Below are positions 13,385 to 26,640 of a stretch of 64,000 nucleotides of DNA, piece by piece. The position numbers and the translations under genes were made by a program. Position 1 is the stretch's first letter. Every line of letters begins with the position of its first letter. Where the stretch lies: positions 3,658,001 to 3,722,000 of the forward strand of contig OZ234494.1 in the NCBI GenBank assembly GCA_965153455.1. The letters are read 5' to 3'. This stretch comes from Sphagnum compactum (Eukaryota; Bryophyta; Sphagnopsida; Sphagnales). The notes beneath the pieces are model-generated. The model was not told the origin of the DNA, made no database searches, and worked only from the letters and a program-made list of their open reading frames with translations.

Positions 13385-15387
13385 AAATAGAACAACATAT
13401 TCCAAACCCTTTGTGCTTGCTTAAGCCCTTATATGGCTTTGTTTAGTTTACAAATGAGGTATTTATGCTTAGCAACTTTGTAGCTTTTAGATTGTGTCAT
13501 GTAAATTTCTTCATCCAACTCTCCATTCAAGAAAGCACATTTGACATCCATTTGATGGATCTCGAGTGCTACTCCAAGTGACAAAAGTGCGTGGATGGAA
13601 ATTATTACATATTTTTGTTATGGATGTACAAGTTTCTTTGAATTCAATGTTGTAAGCTTGAAAAATTTCTTGAGTCACCAATTTGGCTTTATATTTGTCT
13701 ATCTTTCCATTTGCCTTCCATTTTATCCTAAAAACCCATTTTGTCCTAACAAGTTTTCTTCCGTTAAAAAGAGGTACAAGCTCCCAAATCTTATTTTTCA
13801 TTAATGAACAATTTTTTTCATCTATATAGTTTTTTTCCAATTTTTCACCATCTACTTCAGTTGGGGCTTTAATTAGGGTGATTAGTTTGCTAACAACAAC
13901 CATGCCAAAAAAAATGGTCCACAAATCTTGCTAGTGCTCTTTCGAGTCACTCTCATCTTGGCCTTGTAATTTGTATATGCAACTTTACAAACTCTTCTTC
14001 ATGTAGTGAGTTTTCAATGGGTAAAATTATTTCAAGCTCATGATCTTCCATGATTGCATCTCCTTTTGCACATTCCAAGATTGGATCAATTACTATAGAT
14101 TCAATGACATTATCATTTGTAAGTTCCCATTATCCTTTTTAAAATAGTTCAACTCCCACTACTAATGAAGGCTTATCATCTTCTAAGAAATGTTTAGCAA
14201 TCATTTGTCCTTTTTTTGGCTCCCTTTCTAAATCAAAAGAATGGATTTCTCATGATTGAAAATCATGTTCATATTAATGCTTTTGATTAATTTTTTAATT
14301 TTTAGAATAAATAATCCATAACCTTTTGATCAGGGGTTGTAGCCTACAAATATGCACTTTGGAGATTTTTATTCCAATTTTGCTTTTGTTTCAATTAGTG
14401 TTTTTCCTACTCCATGTTGTTTTAGAGTAATTTGATTCAAGGACTTGGGAGGATTTTGCACCTTGAGATATGTGATTGTGTTGACAACTTATGCCCAAAA
14501 TTTTGTGCTTAATGTAGGTTGTGGGTGTAACATGCAATGAGTAGCTTCAATAATTATCTAATTCACCCATTTAATAATGCCATTTTGTTGTGGTGTGTAT
14601 GGTGTAGATATTTGATGCACACTTTCATGAACTTTGAGAAAAATTTCAAACTCTCATGAACAAAATTTGCCACTATTGTCAGTCTCCTAATTAATACGTG
14701 TTTTAGCAAAGTCTTTCCACTTTCAAAATTTTGTGAAACACTCCAAGTTTGCTTTGCAAGAACTCACAAATGTCCTTCTTGAAAAAAAATGTGTGAAGGT
14801 GATAAAATACCTTGAACCATTAAATGATGTCACTTTAGTTGGTCCCCAAACATTTGAATGAACAAGTCTAATTATTTCAATAACACAAGAAACTTCATCC
14901 ACAAAAAATGGCTCCTTGTGTTGCCAAGAGTGCACACTTCATAAAATGTCATCTTAATTTTGCTCTTGTTTGGAAGTCCCTCTACAAGCTTTTGTTTGGA
15001 TAGTAACTTCACACTCCCATTTCTAAGATGACCTAGCCATTGGTGCCAAAGGTTTAGATTTTTGGCTTGGCATTACTTGCTACTTATGCAAATTTTGTAG
15101 TAATAGTCATAATCTCACATTTTAGCTTGTAAAGTTGGTTGTCTTGCCTTCCTTTTATTATAATGTTCTTTTTATTATTTATAATGACACAATGAATGCC
15201 TTTAAACTCAATTATGTGACCCATGGAAACATGTTTTTACTAAAAAGAGGTGCGTATAACACATTAAAGAATAAGGCAAGTGCTTTCTTTTCTCCAACTT
15301 TCAAAGACACCATGATCTTATTTCTACCAATAATTTCTTGTATTGAATTATCTCTAAGATATATTTTGGGTGAAAACAAACTATTGG

Positions 15388-15411
15388 GGGGCAGGGGGGG
15401 GGGGGGGGGGC
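15388..15411. repeat. Poly-G tract
   Basis: A run of about 24 bases that is almost pure G, broken by one CA, at the left edge of the AT-rich repeat block. Confidence 0.9.
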
Positions 15412-15429
15412 GACTAGGGTAGTTTCATA

Positions 15430-16304
15430 ACATGTGTGTAAGGTATACACCTCCAAAATGTGTTGCATTTAATTTTGGGATTTAATTTTAGTGTTCGGGC
15501 TTTATATTTTGATTTTCACAAATTTAATGTTATTGAATACTTTTTTTTAATTTAAAAAATCAAAGAGAATGGGTGTATTTATGGTATATGTAATATAATA
15601 AAATTCATTTCTCATTTTAGATTACACCATGTTTTTGTTTAAATAAGTTAACCCAAAAAGTTTGAAATGGAATTTAAGAAATATTATTCTTTTTTAACAC
15701 ACATGAATGTCAAGAAACTCAAATTAAAAATCCATTTGATTCAATTTTAGGTTTTGGTTTAATTAAGGACTTTTGAAAATGAAATTTTTTGAAATTAAAA
15801 AATGAGATTTTAACAAAGGACTTTTAAATGACTCATATAACAAAATTAAGTTGATATTAAAAAAATGAGATGATAATAACCTATTAAATTTATAAAAAAA
15901 AATTCACAATTTTAAAAATGTGGAATTTTAAAACTTTGAAAATTCAAAGTATGTACACTTGAAAATTCAAAATTTCAAAACTTCAAGAGTGTTTTATCAC
16001 ATATAAATAGGTCATAATGTACATGATGTATTGAAAAAAAGAGAGTTTATATTACATTAAATTCAACTTTAATATATTAACATTTTTTGGTATGATTTCA
16101 AATTATCATCTTTTTCAAGATGAAACATAAAATTTCTAAGGAATTTGTACATTTTTACAAATTCATATTTATTAAAAAATTATTAAGAAATTTTTTTGAC
16201 TTATTGGGGAAATTTTAATCATTTTTCATATTAACAAGTTGCAAAAAAAATCATTCAAAAAATCTTCATGTATGAAAAAGTTATTTTTTGGAAAAAAACA
16301 TGCA
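15430..16304 (+). repeat. AT-rich dispersed repeat, copy 1 (inside the copia remnant)
   Basis: An AT-rich block without coding content. Its right part (about 15860-16304) aligns by eye with 41300-41738 in the same orientation. Shared runs include gtggaatt-taaaactttgaaaattcaaag, taatgtacatgatgt, tgatttcaaattatcatc, catatttatt and aacaagttgcaaaaaaaat. Its left part also matches the reverse complement of 33260-33860 (aaaggacttttgaaa). It interrupts the copia element, so it probably inserted there. Ends are not sharply defined and no terminal repeats are evident. Confidence 0.6.
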
Positions 16305-17360
16305 TGACTAATGTAAAGTAACGCTTGTGGCTACTTTGACTGCATTTTGACCCAAAAATATTGTGAAAATCCTCATAATAATGACATCGTTGGATGTTAA
16401 ACATGATACCCATGAAAAATAATGCAATGTGATAATAATTTTGGCCCCCCCATAATGTGTTTTCACCTTCTTAACAGATAGGATTTCTTCAAAAATTTTG
16501 AACCATTCACATTTGTGCCAAAGGTGCACTTGTGTTTGGGAATCAACATACCATGCTTGATCATCTAAAGAAGCAAACAAGGCTAAAATGAATGCCTTTC
16601 CACAATTTGCATTGTTGCCATTTTTCGTTGGTTCACAAATGTCTTGTGTGTTTTATTTGCAATCTCTAGCCCAATGTCCTCACTCTTTACATTTGTTGCA
16701 AGTATCCTTACTTTGATCTTTGTCATGTCTAAGGCTTCATCTTTTGTCATCAATGCTACAACTTCTCCTCCGTACTAGACTTTTCCTTTCTCCTTCCTCA
16801 TAAGCTTTTCATTCAACAACCTTGTGCTCATTGCATCTAACATCTAACAACCTAGTTGAAAAGTTTCCAAGGTGGTGATCAAATTTTGGAAATTGTTTGG
16901 TGGACTTATGAGAAGGACCATCACTTTCACTTCACTCAATACTATTGCCTTTCGATAGCTTCTAGCTCATTTGCTATTACAACTAACTTATTGAGATGAA
17001 CTTCCATGGTGTCAATGGGCTTCATTTGGGACACGAAAAATTTATAGGTTAAGAAGATCTTGTTAGCCAATCCTTTGTGAACATGACAATTGGCAAATGC
17101 TTCCCAAATCCTTTTCGTAATTTTGTTTTTCCTCATGATCATTAGTTGGCTATCAAATAGACTTTTGAGCAAGTAACTTCAAAGCTTTGTTCTCCTTTTT
17201 CACGTAGGCTCGTAATGTAACTACATTTCCTTTAGGCTTCACCTTCATGCCATCAACGAATCCTCACAACTTCCTTGCTTTCAACAAGATTTCCATCTTA
17301 AACTTCTAGAACATGTATCATTTTCCTTCAAACTTTTCAATGATTCCATATTGTGGGCCT

Positions 17361-18961
17361 ATGACTTGTGAGCTTTCTACTACATTCTCCATGGTGCAAC
17401 TTGATTGATTTACAACACAATGAAGATGAAAAAACTAGCTTGAAGAAAATATAATACCATAGAAGTGAAGACACAAAGAAATAACTATGAGTTGCAAGAT
17501 GTATTACTAGCAAAATAAGCCAAGCAACACGTTGCATGATGCATCAACTTATACAAAAAAGGAAAAAAACTAAACTAATGTTAAAAATACTACTAGATTT
17601 TGTTTAAAAAATTACTTGAAGTTTATCATCACCATCACTATGGTTCGATCATAACTTTAGTCATTGTGAAATCACCATGAAATCATTAGTGATCTACCAT
17701 AAGTTATAATCATTACAAATGTTCCCACAATTTGTTCAAAATAAATTGACTTGAAACTAATTAATCACTTTATCTCTAACATGAAATGCTTTTTGATAGT
17801 GTGCCTTGACACAAATGTCACCCACCCACAAAGATGAGCCATAGATAGTGGAAAAGGTGAAAAGATGTTGAAGGCATGCCAAGGTTAAGTTCATTCCTAG
17901 ATCCAGTAGCAAATCCTTTGGGTGGGAAATAAGGCTGAAAAGTTTTGCATCATTGACTAATTCCATGTCTTGAGACCATACATTCAATCACTTCTGTCAC
18001 ATGTTGGATCCATTGCATTCTTCAACAACCTGTTTTGGCCCCCCCCGACCACTGTAACTTTGCTATGGAGTTATTATTGTCCACTGCTCCAATACAAGCA
18101 AACGTACAGGGCAAAGGAGAAAGGAGGAAAACAATTCAGGATTTCAGCTCTAAGGTGAAAATCTTGAGCTATCAGGCAGAATTCCCACTAGTAAAGTATA
18201 TTTAACTCACATTCACAGACCAAAAGCACCCAGTTTCCAGAACACAGTTTCTGGAAGTGTAATCACAAGAGTGAGACAGTCTGGGAGACATGTGGACTGC
18301 ATGTCGCATCAAACCTTCACACAAAAGCTTGAATGACATTTAAAATAAGGTGGAGTGACTTAAATCAGGTTGCCCCTGCTTACTAATGTACATATAGCAA
18401 AATGCCATACAAAGACTACAAGTTCCAGTTTCCTATGCCAATGTGCACCCCCTCCTCCACCCCCCTTTCAACTTCTATTTGTGTTTGCTTCATGCTGGTG
18501 GCACTATTCCCAGCCATAAGCTGAACTGCAAAATGTCACCCTTGTTCACAGATACCTGCCCTTGCAAGCATGCCTCCAGTTAACATAAGGCATTCATCCT
18601 TGCCATGATTGCTTCTATCCAGAAACATCTCATTCTTTTCATCTCCACCAACACTTGCAGCTACTTATGAGTCAACATGCTTCACACTGACCTTTCTCTG
18701 GTATAATGCCTCCTCAGTCATGCACAAGGATAAGAATAGTGCTGGAGGCTTGGAGACTGTTGAGAGGACAAGGTCTAGTCTTCAAAAGTCTTCAAAAGTG
18801 CTACGTGTAGGCATATCTTTCTTCTATTATCCCTGCCCCTTAAACAAAAACGATTCAGTTACAACAAAAAGCACTGAGTCCAACTCACAAAAGTTATCTT
18901 TCCAAGACAGCATCCTGCTCCATAGCAAGAATATAGGCAACAAGCAGCAAACAAAATTGAG
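17361..18961. other. Intergenic DNA and likely 3' UTR of the PP1 gene
   Basis: No supportable protein frame. The part nearest 18962 lies downstream of the minus-strand PP1 stop codon and probably holds its 3' UTR. It is less AT-rich than the copia flank. A further small 3' exon of PP1 cannot be excluded here. Confidence 0.5.
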
Positions 18962-21900
18962 CTAAAAAATTACCTTAACTGTGCGGGGAGGTGTGCCTGG
19001 TCTTGCTGCATTGTTGCCATAAGTGCCAAATTTTTGTTTCTTCTCAGCAGGCTTGAGAATTTGAAAGGAGCACATGAGAGTGTCATCAACACTCATCATT
19101 GCTCCAGCATTGTCAAATTCACCACAGTAGTTTGGAGCAGAGAATATAGTAACAAGCTGGCGCTTTGCGAAAAACTCATAACCATCCTCAACTACCTGCA
19201 CCAACAATGCATTTGTCAACTCAAGACAGGAAGATCAACCCTTGGTTTCCTATAACTTTTTTTACCAACCAACCACACCTTTGGATACACCTAGCTTATC
19301 TTTAAACTTAGAAACTGCAGTTGGGGCAGAGTTTGCCACCCTTTTCAGCAAGGTCTGCAAAAGAGCAAAGGCTCTTCTGCAGATAGGGCTCTTTCAGTAT
19401 TCCTGTTAGGGATCCTGAGACTAAGGCAACAACGCCATAATTATGCTCAAAAGCCAAAAGCAGTGATGTATCTGTCATTTCTTGTTCTTCATTAAGGCCT
19501 GCTTCCATTGAAACATAGGGGCAGTTCACACTTGAGTGTTTGTCCCATGGCCCATGGAACCACATGGTACCCCACTTTTTGGATGAGTTCATGGCAAAGC
19601 CCACAGGTCATGGCCCAAGGGACTTTGTTCCTAGTGTAAACCTGAATTGGAACAGAGAACACACCATAGAAAACCTCATGATTGTAGGGGTGGTGACTTT
19701 TGGGGGCTTCCCCCAAAAGTTCATTCCAACTTCACCAAACTAGAAAATTCATAACAACTAATAAAGTACTATAAATTGTTGACTCTGATTTTTTGGCTGC
19801 CATGGGCTGCTGCAAATTCCATCAGACCCACCTTAAAAATTCCCCTGCATTGTTGGACACCATCTATTTCAGCCATGTAGGATTCCATGTGGATCTTTCA
19901 TCCACTGCGATTTGCTTGGGCTGCGACCTATAACTACCCTAGTGTAAACATAAAGCAAGAGCCCAAGGCTGTGGACCAATGAACAATATTAGATTTCAAT
20001 GGGCCATTGCCCAACTGCTCAAGTGTAAATTGCCCCTTAGTGCAAAGTCTCATCCACAAGGTCTGTTTTGGAATCTAGGAAATTTTCATGAGCACTTCCC
20101 ACCCAGATTTAAGATCTTGTGATCCAGAAACATCTTGTTTTAGGTGGTTTGGCATTTTAACAGTCACACTGTCTCCATCAGAGACATCCCACAAATTGAG
20201 CCAATGAAAGCCACTGCTGGACAAGGACAAAAATAAGAACACAAGTCTAGTTTCAGCAACTGATGCTTTTGGCAACTCTTATTGACTGCCTACAAAGCAT
20301 TTGCTTGTGGCTACATGCAAAGAACTCTTTGTCAAGGAGTTCCTTCTTAGAGACTGGAAGGTATGCAGGGGTGTTTCCTCCTGCAACCTCTAATCCCTTT
20401 TCATAGTTAGTAAAACATCTCTGAAACACAGATCCTTCAGTTGCAGATTTCTCCTTGGATTTTTGGTTAGTACTTGCTCTGAGTGTAGAGCCCCTTGCTT
20501 CCACTTGTTTTGCAAGGTTACAGCAACTACATTTTTGCTCCTGAATGTCCCCAGATATGTTCTTAAATTGAAGATAGAAGAAGATGAATGGTGGGGAGAA
20601 GGAAGTGGGTGAGGGGTTTGGAGGGGTGGGGGGGGGGGGAGGATATGGGGGCATTCGAAAACACACCTGATGTGCTCTGCAGATGAGATCCAAGTCATGT
20701 TTCTGGAGGAAGTCTGAGACTGTGTCTGGACCAAATGTGAAGGAAACACCTCGGTCATTTTCTCCCCAACCTGCAACTTCTTTATCAGGGTCTGCCCATA
20801 GCAGATCACACAATAGTCCAACATCCGGTACATCAGTTGGCCGGGCAATTTTCTTAATCTGGTCCAAGTTCTTGAGATCAGGAGAAAGGCCCCCATGCAT
20901 ACACAGAATCTTCTCATCAATCAGAGCAGCCACAGGCAAACAGTTGAAGCAATCTGTAAAAGTCTTCCACAAGCGGATGTTGAACCGACGCTTACACTCA
21001 TCGTAGAATCCATATATCCGGTTGATTGAGGCACATTCATGGTTACCCCTCAATAAGAAGAAGTTTTCAGGGTACTTGATCTTATATGAGAGGAGAAGGC
21101 AAATGGTTTCTAGACTCTGTTTCCCACGATCCACATAGTCCCCTAAAAACAAATAATTTGCTTCTGGAGGAAAGCCACCATACTCAAATAGCCTCAACAG
21201 GTCTGAATACTGCCCATGGATGTCACCTGCAAATTTACACCCGCAAATTCTCTCAAGCTTGTTCGTAACATGGTAGATCAATTCAATTCAAAATGGCCAA
21301 TACACCTGATTCAATGCTCATATGCAACATGTCTGGTATTGCTTCTTAATGACAATGAGATAGAAACCCTGCAATCTCACATGTTTAGAAATTAGGGCAA
21401 AAATCTTTATTTTCTCACCATGCGTATATCCAGTTTACCCAAACTTTCTCTCCCTCAGCACAAGAATCAAAAGAAGCTGACAGGTCACAGACTACAAGAA
21501 AGCCAATGCTGTGCTTCAAACCATGCAACAACTACCACCTGTTTGCACAAACATATAAACTGTGTAATGTCCTAATGCAATCCTCCGTGAGCTGCTGGTA
21601 AATGAACAAAATTTGAGGCGGCCAGTAACTGCTGAATGAAATACAGCAGATATACCAAAAAAACTACGTCAACACAACATTCACGAGAGTGATCCGCGGT
21701 TAATATCCACCACGACCATGGATAAATGCTCCTGAGGCCTTTCTGACCATTTCCCGAAAGTTGCTCCAGGCGTATTGAGTGAAAAGACGAGACGTACAAG
21801 AGGGAGGGAAAAAAAGAAATGACAAAACCAGGGACAAAACCTTCCTCCTGAATGCTTGCCGAGCGCGAAGGGAAGGGGATAACCTACCACAGATCTTGAT

Positions 21901-22065
21901 CGGAGCTTCAAGCTCGAGGAGATTCGGCTGGGCAAGGAAGATGTCCTTAGATGCTAGACATAGCTGCCGAATCTCCGCCTCCGACAGCTGCACCTGCTTC
22001 CCGGGTCTGCCGCTCCGCACATCAAGCAGCCTAAGTATGATGTCGTCCAGAGTCGTACTATCCAT
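18962..22065 (-). CDS. TOPP: Serine/threonine protein phosphatase PP1 catalytic subunit (TOPP type), 3 exons
   Basis: Exons on the minus strand: 22065-21888, 21226-20667, 19195-18962, joined in phase; 323 residues, the usual size of plant PP1 catalytic subunits. It removes phosphate from Ser/Thr using two metal ions, with specificity set by regulatory subunits. Visible motifs in order are [15 protein letters not shown], metal-site GDIHGQ, GDYVDRG, GNHE, CMHGG, RAHQ, and [19 protein letters not shown] in the beta12-beta13 region. The start at 22065 ([14 protein letters not shown]) matches the family N-terminus; the frame stays open upstream but that part is low-complexity 5' UTR. The first intron splits the Gly codon before DIHGQ. 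The C-terminus ([13 protein letters not shown]) is short, and its last codons overlap a good splice donor, AAG|GTAAT, so an alternative ending is possible. Intron 2 is about 1.47 kb and holds a long G-rich/C-rich tract. Confidence 0.96.
20580..20645. repeat. G-rich tract in PP1 intron 2
   Basis: On the plus strand this is almost all G, A and T with a run of nine Gs, so the sense (minus) strand is C-rich. It lies 20-90 bases inside the intron next to the exon 2 donor. Confidence 0.75.
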
Positions 22066-22600
22066 CCCTGCTTTTCCTCCCCCTCCCCTCCCTCCCGGTT
22101 GGCGTCTCGTTCCCCGTCCCTTCCCTCCTCTCGATGCTCTCCGGGTTCCTTCCCTCAACTACAACGAATCCGTTTCGCCGATTCTTTTCACAAACCGGAA
22201 AAACCAGTACGAAGAAGAAGAACCAGAAGCAGCAGAAGAAGCAGAATAAAACATAGATGTTGCTTGGGGTAAGACGAACACAAAATAAAAATGGCACACA
22301 GAACTGGCCACAGTGGGCAGCTAGGGTTGACAAAACGCTCCTCGGTACAGGACTGCGGTAAACCGCGCAAGAGCAGAAAGATTCAAGAAAGGAGCAAAAC
22401 CGGATAGGCCAACCAAGAAGAAGAGGAAAGAGAGATCGCGACAGCAGGCCTTACAGGAATACAACGACGACGAAGAAGAAGAAGAAGAAGAAAAAGAAGA
22501 AGAAACAACGAGAGCGCGCCACCGAAAGCAACAAACAAACGAGCAAACAATCAAAGCCGCAGAAGGGACAGTAGGAGCAGCTCAAACAAACGGCCTCTGG
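22066..22600 (-). promoter_or_regulatory. PP1 5' UTR/promoter region with CT-rich leader
   Basis: Base composition changes sharply here to GC-richer sequence upstream of the PP1 start. On the gene's sense strand there are CT-rich stretches: ctcccctcc-type runs just before the ATG and a (CTT)n run at 22472-22505. CT-rich 5' leaders are common in plant housekeeping genes. No single TATA box is convincing. Confidence 0.5.
22472..22505. repeat. GAA trinucleotide microsatellite
   Basis: About eleven GAA units with one interruption, in the likely 5' leader of the PP1 gene. Confidence 0.85.
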
Positions 22601-25600
22601 CACCCAAAATCTACCAATTTGCTAGATTCCATCTCCTCGTCCACCTCCTCCTAAATCTACTAAACACTAGCTTATCACATTCTGTATCTAGCAATTGAGT
22701 GGATTGTACAAGATCTCCAGAAGGATCTAAATAAACCTAACCTAATTAATCAGTTACGTAGTTAATTATCATTTCCCAATCATGGTTAGGACTTGGAACT
22801 TGGGTTGGTTGGTTGGTTAGTTTGAGAAAGGGGGAAAAAAAAAAAACAGAGTAAAAAAGTACTGTGATAACTCTAGGTATCTTTAGGAACTCTTAGGCAG
22901 GAGTATGGTAAAAAATTAGCCGAGGTAAAAAATGGTGACAAATAGTTTTAGAAAAAAAAATGATTCAGCCAATGAGAAGGCTCAAAATGCCCCCCTTTTT
23001 TTTCCTTTTCTTTTGGGTTTGGTGGTGAGAGGGATTTTTTAGTTTTTTCTTCTATTCCCGATGTGTTCCTCAAAGATGTTACCAACCGCACCACCACGCT
23101 TTTATCCCGTATGCTTTGGCCAAAATTGAACTTTCATGGAAATCAAATCTAAAGATTGGCCAAAGTGAAGCACCTTTGTGCTTTTATTTTGGCGGAAGGA
23201 GGGGTAGGGTTTAGGGTTAACCCTAACCCTAAACCCAAATTTTTTTTTGAAAAAACTTGATGATGGGTCAATGAAAGTGATTCCTTCCAAATAATAACAT
23301 AACCTTTTTTTTTCTTTTTTCTTTTTGGGGGTGCACACCCCCTAACTAATTAATAGAAGCAACAATAGGTAGGTTCCTAACAATTTGCCTACCAAAATTG
23401 CACCTAAATATGGAGGTAACTGCCATTGCACATCAGTAGTCCTGGATGGCCTTTGAGGATGTGTACTAAACTCCTTTGTTGTTGTAGTAGGAGGGGTAGT
23501 GGTAGTAGTGGTGGTGGTGTTGGTGGTAGAGCATCAAATAATGTAACTCCTTCCTTCTTTTCCCCCTTTCCTTTTTAGTTTTGGGTTTTGCCTTTTGTGA
23601 GGTTATGGGCCTCCAATGGAACAAGGTAACTTCACCAAGTTGACATTATAGAAAAATTCTCGAATCTAAATTATATTTCTACCAATGTGAAGAAGAATCA
23701 CCATGATTGTTGCATGTATAGACTTGAAGGTGTGCATAGTAGTAGTAGTATGGACCCCAAAGCAAGGCCGGATGAAAGAGGGATTCCCAAAAGTAAGGGC
23801 ATGCCATGACGCAATAGCCAAGCACATGGGCCCCTAAATTTCTTTCCCGTAGTTGGGAACACCCTTGTAGGGAAGCCATGCATTAACAGGTGCAATAAAT
23901 TAAATGTGTCATAGGGCTTGATGTTACTACAAGGCAAGTGCTTGGGTGTCAACTCGAAAGTATTTTCTGAATATGTTTTACAATAAACTATACCCAAGTT
24001 ATGATAAATGTGTTAATTAAGTTTGATATTAAATAATTATTTGCAAATTTAAAAAATGGTTGGAATACATTCTATCTAAAAAGGAATGTTAGAAAATGAA
24101 GAAAAAACTTCCAGGAATCACAAATAATAACCAAAGGAGGAATCTATTACAAAAGAAGGTAATAATTGAAAGATACCCATGATAATAAAAAGTAAAGAAC
24201 CAAGTGCGAGTTGGAAAAAAATGAGGAAGAGAAGAAGGAAAAGCAGTTCTTGCAAAGGTTGAAGAGCATCTTTACCCATGGCCTTGAACAAAAGTGTCAT
24301 GAAATGATTGTGATGACCAAAGTGTCAGCGTTTTCAATCCAATTCTCAAATTGAAAATTGCCATGTATTGCATTTGGTGAAAATCGGGTTGAAAATTGAC
24401 CCCCATGTTCTCCCAAGAGTAAGAACTGGTCTCAATGATTTTTTAAAAAAGATCGAGACTTGGGTTCACATATGGGTTAAACTTGGGTCCAATTTTTAAC
24501 CCAATAGGTAGTAGAGTTTTCCATAAAGTAAAGAATAACAATTATAAATTCATAAAAAGGATGAGATTTAAAAAACCTAGTGAAAAAATACAATGGATTT
24601 AAATGGAGCTCAATGGGAACTCAAATTCTAAATTTCATCATGTCTGTCATTGCCTTCAACTAATTAGTATTGTTCATTAGCAATGCTGGTTGTATTGCAG
24701 CTATAATTGTTTTCAAACCATGTGTATTAAATCCTAAGTTTCAACATTTTATATCCATATTTAAGAAAATTTCATTATTTTACAACAATGAGCTTAAAGT
24801 TTGAATGAGGGTCAAGGGATGAAAAAAGGGCCCCAAACAATGTCAAAGCAAGGTCATTTTATGGAAAACTCTAATAGCAAGGATTTTATTCTTTTAATTC
24901 CTTATTTTTATAAATTTTAAAAGAAAATAGAGAACCGGATTTGTGAGAACTAGTTTTGAAAATTGACTATTCTCAAATGAATGAGAATCAAATACCTTGA
25001 GAACCAAATTATAATATATTTAAAAATATGGAAAATTGGGTTGGTTCTCTCCAACACTAATGTAAACAAATAAATCAAGAATTGACTTGATTCTCACATA
25101 GAGGCATAAAAAACCGAAAATCAACAATTTTCGAAAAAAAGTGAGAACCACCCGACATTGGTGTAAACTTCTCATTCACATCCATGGAAATGTAAATGTA
25201 AAATTATGTAAATCCATGTAAATGTCAATGTAAAACCGTTTGTGCAAAGTTGTGCAAATCAATTTAAAAAAATAAAAATAAAAATTCATGCACAAAATGT
25301 CAAGATGGGGTTTTTAACAACCATGATCATGAACATGATGATGACAACCATGATCATGAATAAGGTGACCACAATCATGAACAAGGTGACCACAACAAGA
25401 GTTGTTCCCTATTATTATTGTAAACACAAACATGATGATGAAGATGACATGAATGACATGGTGGCTATTGTTGCCATTGACACAAACACAATGAAAATGA
25501 TTACAATGATAACAAGGACCTTGACCATGACAATGATAACAAAGACATGAACAAACAAAGATCATGTAAAATCTAACACATGAATGAATAGGGAGACCAA

Positions 25601-26640
25601 AGGCAAGGGGGTGGAGTTCAATTGAAGTTGCATTGAGCCAAGATGATCACAACATGAGTTGTGTTCCACACCTTAAGCTTGTCACATACCATGCAAATTT
25701 GAAAACATCTCAACCTATAATCATGAAAAACAAAGTAATCTTTGTGCAAACCTTCGATTCAGGTGAGGTCTAAAACAAAGTTATATCTCTTGTCGAGATC
25801 TTTCCAACGGTATGTGGCACAATGAGGTGTCAGCTCCCTTGCACTCTTGGAGCTCCAAATGGAAATGATGAGAGCAAAAATCATATAGAAAATTTGATGG
25901 ACTTCTTCTTCAAAACCTAGTCCATTTACACTTACCTCTTGCCAAAGACATTTACGTGGGCCATGTAAGTGTAAATGAAAATCTTTTTATATTTTCTTAT
26001 GTAAATGTAAAAGAAAGCACCTATTGACATACAAGGTAAAATGTAAATCCCAAACGTGTGGTTGTGATCTAAGGGTGAGAGATAGGCTAAGATGATGATG
26101 GGTATTGAGCATTCTGCACACATTCATTCTATTGCATACAATTGTTGATGGGAGGGGAGGCCGATTCCGCTCTGTTGTGGCCAGATTTGGAGCCCAAATT
26201 GACCTCTCCTTGCTGATTCTGCAGAGGTGCAATTCTGCAGAGTTCCCTAAGAGTTCCCCAAGACTTTCCACGAGTTCCCCAACAATTCCCAACCTTTAAC
26301 ATGACTCAACGGCTGCCCAGGGTGAATATCGGGTACTAGCATGTCCCTTGCCCGTTATTAGGCTGCGGGTGAACCGGCACCCACTCTGGTACCATCTCTC
26401 GTACAAAAAAAAAAAGAGAACGGCATGGTGTCTCGCAGTTTTGTAACTGACCGAACGGAGAATCTCGATGCTCTGATTGGCTATAAGGTCACGATTTTTT
26501 TCATACACATAATAACCTTCAACCAATGGCACCAACATGCCCCCGGGATGTTTCTTATTTTTTTTGAAGGGGTGAGCCAATTGGGTGGTGCAAACATGCC
26601 TCCAAGGGATGTCTATTATGTTTTTGAAGGGGTGGGTGCT
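22601..26640. other. Intergenic AT-rich DNA, no supported gene
   Basis: Nothing here chains into a protein gene. Notable pieces are the telomere-like palindrome at 23204-23236, a GTA/GTG-rich run near 23480-23535 and a low-complexity CATGATGA-rich stretch at 25320-25560. That last stretch gives an artificial Met/Thr/Asn-rich frame. Confidence 0.5.
23204..23236. repeat. Head-to-head telomere-like palindrome
   Basis: The plus strand reads gtagggtttagggtta followed by accctaaccctaaaccc: two TTTAGGG-like units meet two reverse-complement units around a central GGGTTAACCC. Units vary between TTTAGGG and TTAGGG spacing. It lies about 1.1 kb upstream of the PP1 start codon. Confidence 0.8.

Larger units (their letters stand above)
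13385..17360 (-). pseudogene. Decayed Ty1/copia retrotransposon (gag to reverse transcriptase)
   Basis: Reading on the minus strand from 17360 downward, fragments follow Ty1/copia order. A gag start has a MEILLKARK-like stretch near 17280-17350, and UBN2-type gag is at 16942-17172. A zinc knuckle lies near 16650-16700 (CNKC..., broken by a stop). Then come protease WYVDSQTQ near 16530, an integrase piece at 14723-14935 with more remnants to 14550, and reverse transcriptase at 13385-13924 (KNKIWELVP, RTKWVFRIKWKANG, QMDVKCAFLNGELDEEIY). Stops and frameshifts break every domain, and the protease motif has lost its Gly (DSQT for DSGA). No LTRs are recognisable. The coding order is interrupted between protease and integrase by an AT-rich repeat at about 15430-16304. 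Confidence 0.85.

Noticed and set aside
20390-20920. 176-codon minus frame overlapping PP1
   Set aside because: It is an alternative frame across PP1 exon 2 and intron 2; the PP1 frame has the conserved motifs.
25242-25565. Met/Thr- or His-rich metal-binding protein
   Set aside because: Generated by a CATGATGA-type low-complexity repeat, open on both strands.
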